Source: Kaistella yonginensis
GTDB taxonomy: Bacteria; Bacteroidota; Bacteroidia; Flavobacteriales; Weeksellaceae
Direction of reading: 5' to 3'
DNA: 64,000 bases
Assembly: GCF_030409525.1 (NCBI RefSeq)
Contig: NZ_JAUFQB010000007.1
Location: 24,089-88,088, forward strand
Positions 15,200-25,339 of the stretch are shown one piece after another (within the stretch, counting starts at the first letter, position 1; each line of letters begins with the position of its first letter). Made by a program: the position numbers and the translations under genes. The notes under the pieces were generated by a model that was not told the DNA's origin, made no database searches, and was given only the letters and a program-made list of their open reading frames with translations.

Positions 15200-16897
15200 A
15201 TGCAGTTATCAGAACAGGAAATTATAAGGAGAGAAAAGTTACAATCCCTTGAAGAAATGGGCATCAACGCTTTTCCGGCCGAAGAATATAAAATTACAGC
15301 AACCACAAAATCCATTAAGGAAAACTTTGAGGAAGGTAAAAAAGTGACGATTGCAGGTCGATTGATGAGTCGAAGAATTCAAGGAAAAGCGAGTTTCGCC
15401 GAACTTCAAGATTCTGAAGGGAAAATTCAAGTGTATTTTAATAGAGATGAAATTTGCAAAACAGATGATAAAACCATGTATAATGAAGTGTACAAACACC
15501 TTTTAGACATCGGTGATATCATCGGAATTGAAGGTGAATTGTTCAACACACAAGTGGGTGAAATGACGGTAAAAGTCGAGAATTTCAAAATTTTAACCAA
15601 ATCTTTACGTCCGCTTCCATTGCCTAAAGTGGATGCTGATGGAAAAATTTTCGATGCATTTAATGATCCAGAACTTCGATACAGACAAAGATATGTAGAT
15701 TTGGTGGTGAATCCGCAAGTGAAAGAAGTTTTCATTAAAAGAACAAAATTGTTTAATGCCATGCGAACTTACTTTAACAATGCAGGTTATTTTGAAGTAG
15801 AAACTCCGATTTTACAGGCGATTCCAGGTGGAGCTGCAGCAAAACCATTTATCACGCATCACAACGCTTTAGATATTCCATTATATTTGAGAATTGCCAA
15901 TGAATTATATTTGAAAAGATTGATTGTTGGTGGGTTTGATGGTGTTTATGAATTCTCCAAAAACTTTAGAAATGAAGGAATGGACCGAACGCATAATCCA
16001 GAATTTACAGCAATGGAAATTTATGTGGCTTACAAAGATTACAATTGGATGATGGATTTCACTGAGAAATTGTTAGAGTTTTCTGCAATAGAAGTCAACG
16101 GAACAACTGATTCTACTTTCGGCGACCATACCATCAACTGGAAAGCGCCTTATCCAAGAGTTTCTATGACGGAATCCATTCAACATTTCACCGGATTTGA
16201 TATTACTGGAAAATCAGAACAAGAACTTTTCGATTTTGCTAGATCAATCGGTGTTGAAGTGAATGAGACGATGGGCAAAGGAAAATTGATTGATGAAATT
16301 TTCGGTGAAAAATGTGAAGGAAATTATATCCAACCGACTTTTATCACCGACTACCCTATCGAAATGTCCCCATTAACAAAGAAACACAGAAGCAAAGAAG
16401 GTTTAACTGAGCGTTTTGAATTAATGGTTTGTGGAAAAGAAATCGCAAATGCTTATTCAGAATTAAATGATCCAATCGATCAGAGAGAGCGTTTTGAAAA
16501 ACAAGTAGAATTAGGTAAAAAAGGTGATGATGAAGCCATGTTCATCGACCAAGATTTCCTGCGTGCTTTGGAATACGGAATGCCGCCAACTTCTGGATTA
16601 GGAATCGGAATGGACCGTTTGATCATGTATTTAACGAACAATCCTTCGATTCAGGAAGTTTTATTCTTCCCGCAAATGAAACCAGAAAAACCAACGCCAG
16701 TCTTCGAATTAGATGAAGATGAAAAAAAGATTTTAGAAATTTTGAAAAGCCAGGAAGAACCAATGACTTTGGGACTTGTAAAAGTTAAAAGCGAACTTTC
16801 TGGTAAAAAATGGGACAAATCCAGCAAGAATTTAACGAAATATAATTTGGTAAAAGTGGAGAAAATTGATGATGTTGTTTTGATGAAATTAATTTAA
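15200..16897 (+). CDS. lysS: Lysyl-tRNA synthetase, class II
   Basis: LysS charges tRNA-Lys. The protein has 565 residues. An N-terminal OB-fold anticodon domain (about 55-150) is followed by the class II catalytic core. Motif 2 is around RNEGMDRTHNPEFTAME and motif 3 is GLGIGMDRLIM near residue 470. The last 60 or so residues (after PVFELDEDEKK) form a small winged-helix-like extension absent from E. coli LysS but common, as I recall, in Flavobacteriia. It is a single-gene unit between its own promoter and a terminator at 16920-16945. Confidence 0.97.
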   Translation: MQLSEQEIIRREKLQSLEEMGINAFPAEEYKITATTKSIKENFEEGKKVTIAGRLMSRRIQGKASFAELQDSEGKIQVYFNRDEICKTDDKTMYNEVYKHLLDIGDIIGIEGELFNTQVGEMTVKVENFKILTKSLRPLPLPKVDADGKIFDAFNDPELRYRQRYVDLVVNPQVKEVFIKRTKLFNAMRTYFNNAGYFEVETPILQAIPGGAAAKPFITHHNALDIPLYLRIANELYLKRLIVGGFDGVYEFSKNFRNEGMDRTHNPEFTAMEIYVAYKDYNWMMDFTEKLLEFSAIEVNGTTDSTFGDHTINWKAPYPRVSMTESIQHFTGFDITGKSEQELFDFARSIGVEVNETMGKGKLIDEIFGEKCEGNYIQPTFITDYPIEMSPLTKKHRSKEGLTERFELMVCGKEIANAYSELNDPIDQRERFEKQVELGKKGDDEAMFIDQDFLRALEYGMPPTSGLGIGMDRLIMYLTNNPSIQEVLFFPQMKPEKPTPVFELDEDEKKILEILKSQEEPMTLGLVKVKSELSGKKWDKSSKNLTKYNLVKVEKIDDVVLMKLI

Positions 16898-16919
16898 TTC
16901 AAATTGAAATAATGATATG

Positions 16920-16945
16920 AATCCTCAAAATTTGAGGATTTTTTT
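16920..16945 (+). terminator. lysS intrinsic terminator
   Basis: The inverted repeat ATCCTCAAA/TTTGAGGAT is followed by seven T residues, 23 bases after the lysS stop. Confidence 0.85.
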
Positions 16946-16980
16946 GTGGAAAACCAGCCTAATTTTATGAGTTCATTAAC

Positions 16981-17011
16981 TTTCATATTCCAGTGAAATT
17001 CACTATATTTG
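16981..17011 (+). promoter_or_regulatory. gyrB promoter
   Basis: The -7 box TATATTTG (17004-17011) has a TTTC -33-like element (16981-16984) 19 bases upstream. The predicted 5' UTR to gyrB is about 100 bases. Confidence 0.6.
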
Positions 17012-17102
17012 TTGGTCTTTTGAAATGGAAAATTTAGACTCCATTTTTACTAAAATTTTAATTAAAATGTATTTAAAATTCAGAGCAAAATCGCTTTGAT
17101 GA

Positions 17103-19049
<1,947 letters not shown>

Positions 19050-19070
19050 TTTTTATTGAAAAACGCACTC

Positions 19071-19100
19071 AAACTGCTTAATCATTTAAGCAGTTTTTTT
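19071..19100 (+). terminator. gyrB intrinsic terminator
   Basis: AAACTGCTTAA pairs with TTAAGCAGTTT across a four-base loop, followed by further T residues. Confidence 0.9.
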
Positions 19101-19163
19101 ATGCATTTCAGGGTTTTGATGTCAAATTAATAACTAATATTACATTTTATTAAAATAAAATTA

Positions 19164-19171
19164 TATATTTG
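19164..19171 (+). promoter_or_regulatory. Probable promoter -7 box for the DUF5684-like gene
   Basis: TATATTTG matches the Bacteroidota -7 consensus and lies 22 bases before the start codon. T-rich sequence is present in the -33 region without a clean TTTG. Confidence 0.5.
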
Positions 19172-19193
19172 ATAAAACTAAAAAATTAATATT

Positions 19194-19619
19194 ATGATGA
19201 CCTTATTACAAACAAACCCGTATGACGGGATGAACTCTGGTGATGTTGCAGGTGCAATGGCAATGGGCGTAGGAATGCTATTTTTTTACCTAATTGTTTA
19301 TTTATTCTTTTCATTCTGCCTCTACAAAATTTTTCAAAAAGCCGGAAGAGATGATGCTTGGGCGGCATTTATACCTATTTATAACACCATCGTATTGGTT
19401 GATATTCTTAAAAAGCCCATTTGGTGGTTTATTCTGTTAATGATTCCGTTCGTTAATATTATTTTCGCAATCATGCTGACCGATCGGTTATCAAAATTCT
19501 TCGGAAAAGATATTTTAATGACCCTACTATTGCTCGTATTACCATTTATTGGGCTGCCAATTCTCGCTTTTGGAGATGCTGCGTACAACCCAGATGCTTT
19601 GCCAGACGATCGAAAATAA
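19194..19619 (+). CDS. DUF5684-like small membrane protein
   Basis: The 141-residue protein has three or four membrane helices (about 26-45, 68-92 and 100-122). The intracellular segment KAGRDDAWAAFIPIYNTIVLVDI, followed by WW(F/I)ILL, is the hallmark of DUF5684 proteins, also seen next to signal peptidases in Bacteroidota. Function is unknown. It stands alone between terminators. The second of two adjacent ATG codons (19197) could equally be the start. Confidence 0.75.
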   Translation: MMTLLQTNPYDGMNSGDVAGAMAMGVGMLFFYLIVYLFFSFCLYKIFQKAGRDDAWAAFIPIYNTIVLVDILKKPIWWFILLMIPFVNIIFAIMLTDRLSKFFGKDILMTLLLLVLPFIGLPILAFGDAAYNPDALPDDRK

Positions 19620-19635
19620 CACCGTTTAAAAGATA

Positions 19636-19664
19636 TAAAAACCGTCAATTTGGCGGTTTTTTTA
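19636..19664 (+). terminator. Intrinsic terminator after the DUF5684-like gene
   Basis: An imperfect stem AAAAACCG/CGGTTTTT runs into a T-tract about 17 bases after the stop codon. Confidence 0.75.
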
Positions 19665-19723
19665 ATTTTGTAAAAAAATAATTAACTATTTTTATACCTT
19701 AGATATATTTATTAAATTTCAGA

Positions 19724-20533
19724 ATGAAAAATCTCTTAGCTTTATCAATTTTATTTGCAGTAGCAATTGTAAGTTGCAACAAAGAAAAGCCGACCGAAGT
19801 AGCTTCAAGCATAGACGTTGAACAAATCGCGGACAACAACAATAACTTAGCGGTCGACTCGGTAAAAGTACATGATTCCTTAAAAATTCACGAAAATCTT
19901 ACCGTTAATTTTAAAGCGAAAATAGTGGTTTTTACCACCTTGAAAAACAATATGCTTCTGGACTCTATTTATGCACCAACAGAAATTCGGTTACCTGATT
20001 ATTCTAAAGAGAATCTGAAAAATGCATTAGACGTAAAGAAGAACACTTTTTTTGAGGAAGAGAAGAATTCTTTAGCAGATTTTCAACCCGAGTTTGCCCA
20101 AAATTGGGAAAAAAATTCTAATATGAAACTATTTGCGCAAGACAATGATTACCTAACCATTCAATACACCGCCGATGGATACACCGGTGGTGCTCATGGA
20201 TACTATGTTGAAAGCTATAAAGTTTTTGATTTAAAAAACAATCATACGGTACAACTTACCGATATTATTTCGAAAAAAAATTCTACTTTATGGAATTCTA
20301 TTTTAATGGAAAATTTTATTCAAAATGATGGAGACAAAGGGCAAGTTGAAATGTTATTGGTGAAAGAAATTCCGCTAAATTCTAATTTTTATTTCGATAA
20401 AAAATTCCTTTATTTTCTTTATAATCAATATGAAATCACAGCATACGCTGCGGGTCCAGTTTTAATTAAAGTTCCATTGTCGGATATTAAACCTCTTTTA
20501 ACAGACGAATTTATCAAACGACAAGATTTATAA
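19724..20533 (+). CDS. DUF4163/DUF3298 (RsiV-like) lipoprotein
   Basis: The 269-residue protein has a lipoprotein signal (AIVSC, lipidated Cys18). A region containing YTADGYTGGAHGYYVESYKVFDL is typical of the DUF4163/PdaC-like fold. A C-terminal DUF3298 domain follows (LTDIISKKNSTLWNSI and FLYNQYEITAYAAGPVLIKVPLSDI). These domains occur in the extracytoplasmic part of Bacillus RsiV, which binds lysozyme, and in many uncharacterised lipoproteins. No sigma factor is adjacent here, so a specific function cannot be inferred. It is predicted to face the periplasm or cell surface. Confidence 0.82.
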   Translation: MKNLLALSILFAVAIVSCNKEKPTEVASSIDVEQIADNNNNLAVDSVKVHDSLKIHENLTVNFKAKIVVFTTLKNNMLLDSIYAPTEIRLPDYSKENLKNALDVKKNTFFEEEKNSLADFQPEFAQNWEKNSNMKLFAQDNDYLTIQYTADGYTGGAHGYYVESYKVFDLKNNHTVQLTDIISKKNSTLWNSILMENFIQNDGDKGQVEMLLVKEIPLNSNFYFDKKFLYFLYNQYEITAYAAGPVLIKVPLSDIKPLLTDEFIKRQDL

Positions 20534-20541
20534 TATTTTCT

Positions 20542-20568
20542 AAAAGCAGGTTTTATCACTTGCTTTTT
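20542..20568 (+). terminator. Hairpin terminator after the RsiV-like lipoprotein gene
   Basis: AAAGCAGG pairs with CTTGCTTT (one G-U) around an eight-base loop, followed by T residues. Confidence 0.65.
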
Positions 20569-20569
20569 C

Positions 20570-20577
20570 TATTTTTG
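20570..20577 (+). promoter_or_regulatory. Candidate -7 box very close to the lipid kinase start
   Basis: TATTTTTG fits TAnnTTTG and ends six bases before the ATG at 20584. If real, the mRNA is leaderless or nearly so. No -33 element is clear. Confidence 0.35.
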
Positions 20578-20583
20578 TCCACC

Positions 20584-21435
20584 ATGAAAAACGTTGCCTT
20601 TATCATCAATCCGTTCTCGGCTAAGAAAAATTATCAGCCTTTTTTAGATTCGCTTAAAAAAAAGGTAGAAAATCCAAATTTCTATATCTCAGAATCTTTG
20701 GCTGGCACAGAAAACTTCATTAAAGAAAATTTTCTTACCACCGATATATTTGTTGCCATAGGCGGCGATGGCACTATTTCTTCTGTGGCAAAATCATTGA
20801 TTAATTCAGGAAAAATACTGGGAATATTTCCGGCTGGCTCCGGAAATGGTTTTTCTAATGAAACCAATTTTACCAAAAACTTAGATGAACTTCTAACCAA
20901 AATAAAAGCCAATAAATACCGAGAAATCGATACCTTCAAAATAAATGACCGATTATCAATCAATGTCTCTGGAACCGGTTTTGATGGAAAAGTAGTCAAA
21001 GAATTTGAAAAAACGAACCGAGGCTTCGCAAATTATATTAAAACTTCGATATCCACTTTTTTTAGTTACCAGCCAATTCAAGTAGAATTTTCCGCCGATG
21101 AATTTAAAAAATATGATGGAGAATATTTAATGTTGAACATCGCCAATACCCGACAGTTTGGCAATAATGCGTATATCGCGCCCCATGCAAGTACGATTGA
21201 TGGTTTGGCAGAAATCATTTTGGTGAAAAAGTTTCCGCTCATTTACGGAGCGATTTTCGCATTCAGAATGTTCACGAAAAGCTTAAAAGAAAATGCATTT
21301 GTCACATTTCTTTCGGTATCAGAAATAGAATTTACGGTAAACACTCATGATTGGCATTTGGACGGTGAATACAACGAAATCGCCTCACCAATACACCTCA
21401 AGGTATTGCCTAAAAGTTTGAAAATTCTGATCTGA
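20584..21435 (+). CDS. Diacylglycerol kinase-family lipid kinase
   Basis: The 283-residue protein belongs to the DAGK catalytic superfamily (DgkB/YegS/sphingosine kinase-like). The nucleotide loop AIGGDGTISSV and the GIFPAGSGNGFSNET segment are present. The C-terminal sandwich ends with WHLDGEY, the usual LDGE acidic motif. Such enzymes phosphorylate diacylglycerol, other lipids or sphingoid bases, and the substrate here is open. The ATG at 20584 is chosen over one 24 bases upstream because the fold begins at KNVAFIINPFS and the upstream codons overlap the terminator. Confidence 0.88.
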   Translation: MKNVAFIINPFSAKKNYQPFLDSLKKKVENPNFYISESLAGTENFIKENFLTTDIFVAIGGDGTISSVAKSLINSGKILGIFPAGSGNGFSNETNFTKNLDELLTKIKANKYREIDTFKINDRLSINVSGTGFDGKVVKEFEKTNRGFANYIKTSISTFFSYQPIQVEFSADEFKKYDGEYLMLNIANTRQFGNNAYIAPHASTIDGLAEIILVKKFPLIYGAIFAFRMFTKSLKENAFVTFLSVSEIEFTVNTHDWHLDGEYNEIASPIHLKVLPKSLKILI

Positions 21436-21518
21436 TTGTTTTATAAATTACAAAGCCACAAAGATTAAATCTAAAGTGTAAAGTTTTGATGATTAATATT
21501 TTCCGTAGATAATTTTAA

Positions 21519-21551
21519 AATCCTTAATTCCTTCATTAGAACTTAAGGATT
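21519..21551. terminator. Possible bidirectional terminator between convergent genes
   Basis: AATCCTTAA and TTAAGGATT form a 9-bp stem around a 15-base loop in the 195-base gap between the lipid kinase and photolyase genes. U-tracts are short, so support is modest. Confidence 0.4.
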
Positions 21552-21630
21552 AATTTTGAAATATAAAATTAAATGCTGTTTTTTTGATTGAACATACACT
21601 TCAGGCTTTTAACTCTTTTTCGGTAATAAA

Positions 21631-22932
21631 TTAGGAGTCCTGCAAGCCTTTTTTGTAGGTTTCCAAAGCTCGTAATCTGGCAAATTTATGCTCAACAATA
21701 GGCTGTGGATAATTTATTGTTCCAAATTCTGCCACCCATTTTTTAATATATTTAAAGTCTGGATCAAATTTTCTTTGTTGTTCTTCTGGATTAAAAACCC
21801 TAAAATAAGGAGCCGAATCGCAACCTGTACCTGCGCTCCACTGCCAATTTCCATTATTCGCAGACAAATCGTAGTCCATCAACTTTTCTGCAAAATAGGC
21901 TTCGCCGATCCGCCAATCCATTAAAAGATGTTTGGTAAAAAAACTGGCACAGACCATTCGAACGCGGTTGTGCATGAAACCTGTTTCATTGAGTTCCCTC
22001 ATTCCTGCATCCACAATGGGATAGCCGGTTTTTCCTTGTTGCCATTTTTGCAAAAAATCCTCGTCATACAACCATAAAATTTGGTCGTATTTTCTTTTAA
22101 ATGATTCATGAACCACTTTGGGAAAATGAAATAGAATCTGCATAAAAAACTCCCGCCAAATTAATTCTTTCAAATAAGTTTCATTCAGTACGCTTGCTTC
22201 TACCACCAATTTTCGAATACTAATGGTTCCGAAACGTAGATGCACACTCATTTCTGAAGTTGGCGTGGTCGGAAAGTTTCGGGTTTCATGGTAGGTCTTT
22301 AAGATATCACGATCAATGATGGGCGTTTTAAATTGAAAATTTGTTTTTCTAAAACCTATTTTTTCTAAAGAAAATATGGGCTTTTCTGCCCCAATGAAAT
22401 GATGAAGAAGTTTTTCACTGGGGTAAAATTCTACTTTTTCCGTGTTAAATTTGGCTAACCACTGTTTTGAATAGGGTGTATAAATAGTGTACGGTGTTGC
22501 GTCAGCTTTTAAAATATCATCTTTATGAAAAAGAACCTGATCTTTAAATGATTGAAATTGAATGTTTTTTTTGCTTAGAAAATCATTAATAGCTCGATCT
22601 CGTTGAATGGCAGAAGGCTCATAATCTTCATTACAAAAAACAGTTTTCAAGGAAAAATTTTCTGTAAGTTCCTGAAAAATATCCAAAGGTTTTCCGTGAA
22701 AAATCTGAATTGCTTTTCCGGATTTTGCCAAATATTGATTTAGAATTTCTAAAGTTTGTGCAATAAAGTCTACCCTTTTATCTTCTTTGTTTTCTAGTTT
22801 GGAAAGAATTTCGGTATCAAAAATAAAAATCGGCAAAACATTTTCCGACGAGGTTAAAGCTCTGAAAAGGCCGTGATTATCAGCTAATCTTAAATCCCGC
22901 CGAAACCAAAAAACACTAACTTCTTTAGGCAT
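21631..22932 (-). CDS. phrB: Deoxyribodipyrimidine photolyase (class I CPD type)
   Basis: PhrB uses FAD and blue light to split cyclobutane pyrimidine dimers. The 433-residue protein has an N-terminal Rossmann antenna domain (FWFRRDLRLADNHGL). The C-terminal FAD domain includes WREFFMQILFHFP, GKTGYPIVDAGMRELNETGFMHNRVRM and DYDLSANNGNWQWSAGTGCDSAPYFRVFNP, strongly conserved in class I photolyases. The start at MPKEVSV overlaps the end of the upstream MarR gene. It is the last gene of a long operon of photo-oxidative stress genes. Discrimination between photolyase and cryptochrome rests on family resemblance. Confidence 0.94.
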   Translation of the reverse strand: MPKEVSVFWFRRDLRLADNHGLFRALTSSENVLPIFIFDTEILSKLENKEDKRVDFIAQTLEILNQYLAKSGKAIQIFHGKPLDIFQELTENFSLKTVFCNEDYEPSAIQRDRAINDFLSKKNIQFQSFKDQVLFHKDDILKADATPYTIYTPYSKQWLAKFNTEKVEFYPSEKLLHHFIGAEKPIFSLEKIGFRKTNFQFKTPIIDRDILKTYHETRNFPTTPTSEMSVHLRFGTISIRKLVVEASVLNETYLKELIWREFFMQILFHFPKVVHESFKRKYDQILWLYDEDFLQKWQQGKTGYPIVDAGMRELNETGFMHNRVRMVCASFFTKHLLMDWRIGEAYFAEKLMDYDLSANNGNWQWSAGTGCDSAPYFRVFNPEEQQRKFDPDFKYIKKWVAEFGTINYPQPIVEHKFARLRALETYKKGLQDS

Positions 22933-23575
22933 TATCAACCATTTTCAAAATTTCTTTTGGCTCTTCATTCCGTAAATTGGTGTAAACCGTATGATGAAAG
23001 GTATTGAGTTTTTTCAGAGAAGTCAACAAATCTTCTTTCTCTGTTTCACTCAATTTTCCACACATGATTTTAGAAACCATGGTAATATCTTTCATGGAAT
23101 CCTGAAAAACTTTTTTTCCTTTTTTGGTCACCGAGATTCGGGTACTTCTCTTATCATCTTTATCTGGGCTTTCTTCAAACAATCCGTTGCGAACCAATCT
23201 TTTAATAATTTCAATTCCCGATTGTTTTTCATGGGCATTTTTTTCAATCAACTGCATTTTGGTTAAGGACGGATAATCCATCAACCTAAATAAATAGGTA
23301 AAATCTTCATTTATCAAATCGGGATGATTTTCCAAGGATTTTTTGATCAAATGTTTGGAGTATCTTCCTAACATAATCACTTGTTTGGCAATTTCGTTTT
23401 CCAGATCGAAAACCTCCAGATCATACTTATTCGTTAAATTTCTGGGCGTTTCCTGATGGTATGCTTTTTCGTTTAAATACAATCGAAAATCTTCTAAACT
23501 GGTTTGCGTACTTGGTTGCATTTTCTGAAAAGTATCCAGTTCTGTTAAGATATCTATGATTAAATTTAGTTCCAT
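22925..23575 (-). CDS. MarR-family transcriptional regulator with N-terminal extension
   Basis: The 216-residue protein has a winged-helix MarR core. The recognition region is MQLIEKNAHEKQSGIEIIKRLVRNGL, followed by wing residues DKDDKRSTRISVTKKGKKVF. An extra segment of about 60 residues before the core makes it longer than typical MarR (about 145). It is overlapped by the photolyase start and follows the SDR gene by 13 bases. It may regulate the photolyase/carotenoid island in response to oxidants or a photoproduct, but that is inference from position. Confidence 0.85.
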   Translation of the reverse strand: MELNLIIDILTELDTFQKMQPSTQTSLEDFRLYLNEKAYHQETPRNLTNKYDLEVFDLENEIAKQVIMLGRYSKHLIKKSLENHPDLINEDFTYLFRLMDYPSLTKMQLIEKNAHEKQSGIEIIKRLVRNGLFEESPDKDDKRSTRISVTKKGKKVFQDSMKDITMVSKIMCGKLSETEKEDLLTSLKKLNTFHHTVYTNLRNEEPKEILKMVDNA

Positions 23576-23588
23576 ATTGATTAGTTTT

Positions 23589-24284
23589 TTACAATTTTAT
23601 ATTTCCCAAACCACCATCAACACCAATAATTTGTCCGGTCATCCAGGAACTTTTATTAGAGAGAAGAAACGCAGCTAACTGGGCACTGTCTTCCGGCAAA
23701 CCAATTCTTTGCAAAGGATGTCTTTTCGCCGAGGCGACTCTTTTTTCTTCTGTTGAAAGCAGCTGAGCAGCGAGTGACGTATCTGAAAGAGAGGGTGCAA
23801 TCACATTAACTCTAATATTTGCCGTAGCCAATTCTGCAGCCAAACTCTTGGCAAAACCTTCGATCGCTCCTTTACTGGCCGCAATTGAGGTATGAAATGG
23901 CATTCCTAATTTCACTGCAACCGTTGAAAATAAAACGATACTTGCTGATTTTGATTTTTTCAAAGCAGGTAAACATTTCTGAACAATTCTGATCGCGCCC
24001 ATAAAATTCTGATTAAAATCTGCTAAAAAATCATTTTCACTCAGTCGATTAAAAGGCCTCAAATTGATCGAACCGGGACAAAAAACCAAGCCGTGCAATT
24101 CGTCTGGCAAAGATATTTGATTTAAATCATCTTTAGCAACATCTAATTCAAAAAATGCTGTTTCTAAACTTGTAAGCTCTGGCGTAACGTTTCTGGAAAT
24201 TGTTAACAAATTTTCATCGACCAAAAGACGAGCAGTTTCCAAACCAATCCCCTTTCCTGCGCCTACAATTAATATATTACTCAT
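23589..24284 (-). CDS. Short-chain dehydrogenase/reductase-fold protein lacking the catalytic Tyr
   Basis: The 231-residue protein has the SDR cofactor loop VGAGKGIG (7-14) and the C-terminal signature [12 protein letters not shown]. In the active-site stretch, Ser120 and Lys138 are present. The residue four before the lysine, Tyr in the YxxxK motif, is Ile134 (IAASK). Loss of this acid/base tyrosine suggests altered chemistry or a non-catalytic NAD(P)-binding role. It starts within the stop of the DUF2256 gene (ATGA). SDR genes of this kind commonly accompany photolyase, DUF2256 and TIGR03643 genes in related bacteria, as I recall. The substrate is unknown. Confidence 0.85.
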   Translation of the reverse strand: MSNILIVGAGKGIGLETARLLVDENLLTISRNVTPELTSLETAFFELDVAKDDLNQISLPDELHGLVFCPGSINLRPFNRLSENDFLADFNQNFMGAIRIVQKCLPALKKSKSASIVLFSTVAVKLGMPFHTSIAASKGAIEGFAKSLAAELATANIRVNVIAPSLSDTSLAAQLLSTEEKRVASAKRHPLQRIGLPEDSAQLAAFLLSNKSSWMTGQIIGVDGGLGNIKL

Positions 24285-24436
24285 TTTTTCTTGGATTTAT
24301 TATTTAATTTTTTACATTTCTCACTACAATACTGAACACTTTCCCATTCTTTATTCCATTTTTTTCGCCATGAAAATGGTCTGTCACAGATCGGGCAAAC
24401 CTTCTGCGGGAAATTTTCTTTTTTAGTATTTTTCAA
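24281..24436 (-). CDS. DUF2256 small cysteine-pair protein
   Basis: This 51-residue protein begins at TTG 24436, and no ATG is available after the in-frame stop just upstream. Four cysteines in two CxxC/CxxxC pairs (Cys14, Cys17, Cys37, Cys41) surround a Trp-rich basic segment, [14 protein letters not shown]. This matches the DUF2256 zinc-ribbon-like family, which is often fused or adjacent to cryptochrome/photolyase genes. The stop overlaps the start of the SDR gene (ATGA) and the start lies six bases after the flavin reductase stop, so it is translationally coupled. It is easy to miss because of its size and TTG start. Confidence 0.85.
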   Translation of the reverse strand: MKNTKKENFPQKVCPICDRPFSWRKKWNKEWESVQYCSEKCKKLNNKSKKK

Positions 24437-24442
24437 TAAAAT

Positions 24443-25063
24443 TTAAGGTTTTGCATAAGGCAGCTGCGTTATAAACTCACTGCTATAATAAGCATCTAGT
24501 CCGCCGCTCAATAAAAGATCATCAGGTTTTACCAATCCATCTTCCGCCAATCTTGCTTGTGGAATATGCACCTTTACAATTTGACCAATAATGATGATGG
24601 TTGAATTAATTTCAATATTTAAAATTTGTTTTAATTTCATTTCAATTTTAATTGAAGCCTGCTGAACAAAAGGCGAAAAACAATTTGCTACATATTCTGG
24701 TGTAAAACCAGTTGCTTCAAATTCAGACTGGTTTTTCGCATATCTGGCTGAAGTTTGATGGGCCTCTTTTACAAATTTTTTATCGAGAAAATTAATAGTG
24801 TAGCTTTCAGATTCTTTGATGTTTCTTAATGTATCACGCTCCACAGAATTTGGTCGGGAAAGCAAGCCAAATAGTGGCGGATGCGCTCCTAAATGAATCA
24901 ATGAATTAAAAATTGCCAAATTTTCGTGACCATCTTTAGATTTTGTACCAATCATCGCAACCTGCCTAATTCCAGCCAAAGAGTTAATTAATTTGGTACG
25001 GAATAGCTTTTCAGTTTCCATAATGGTTTCCAGACTGATCGCCAAAATTTCTTCTTCTTCCAT
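24443..25063 (-). CDS. Flavin reductase-family (FMN-binding split barrel) protein
   Basis: The 206-residue protein resembles the flavin reductase-like domain that binds FMN. GIRQVAMIGTKSKDGHENLAIFNSLIHLGAHPPLFG is the family's flavin-binding stretch, followed by RDTLRNIKES and YTINFL. In this operon it may supply reduced flavin or act on quinones or flavins under light stress, which is inference. The ATG at 25063 directly abuts the TIGR03643 stop. An alternative start at 25021 (METEKLFRT) also fits the family and would remove 14 mostly acidic residues. Confidence 0.85.
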   Translation of the reverse strand: MEEEEILAISLETIMETEKLFRTKLINSLAGIRQVAMIGTKSKDGHENLAIFNSLIHLGAHPPLFGLLSRPNSVERDTLRNIKESESYTINFLDKKFVKEAHQTSARYAKNQSEFEATGFTPEYVANCFSPFVQQASIKIEMKLKQILNIEINSTIIIIGQIVKVHIPQARLAEDGLVKPDDLLLSGGLDAYYSSEFITQLPYAKP

Positions 25064-25339
25064 CTACCTTTTGCTTATTTTATTGTGAGAAATCGTTCTT
25101 TGCCGCGTACTTTTAAATCTACTTATTTCATCACTTCGTTTATACAAATGTTTCTGACTTACGCTCGAATTCACACGTGTTCTCCATAACTTGAATGAAC
25201 TTCTTTTCAATTCTGTGCGCATTAAAACGACCACATCTTTTTCTGCCAGACCAAACTGATAGAAAATCGCTTCAAAAGGCGTTCGGTCTTCCCACGCCAT
25301 TTCTATAATACGGTCGAGCTTTGCGAGGGTTATATTCAA
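25064..25339 (-). CDS. TIGR03643-family small protein
   Basis: The 91-residue basic protein contains the family pattern IIEMAWEDRTPFEAIFYQFGLAEKDVVVLMR followed by WRTRVNSS. These proteins are small, uncharacterised, helix-turn-helix-like, and occur near photolyase/cryptochrome genes. The start overlaps the UbiB gene stop and the stop abuts the flavin reductase ATG. The predicted helical, Lys/Arg-rich character would be compatible with nucleic-acid binding, but no function is demonstrated. Confidence 0.83.
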   Translation of the reverse strand: MNITLAKLDRIIEMAWEDRTPFEAIFYQFGLAEKDVVVLMRTELKRSSFKLWRTRVNSSVSQKHLYKRSDEISRFKSTRQRTISHNKISKR

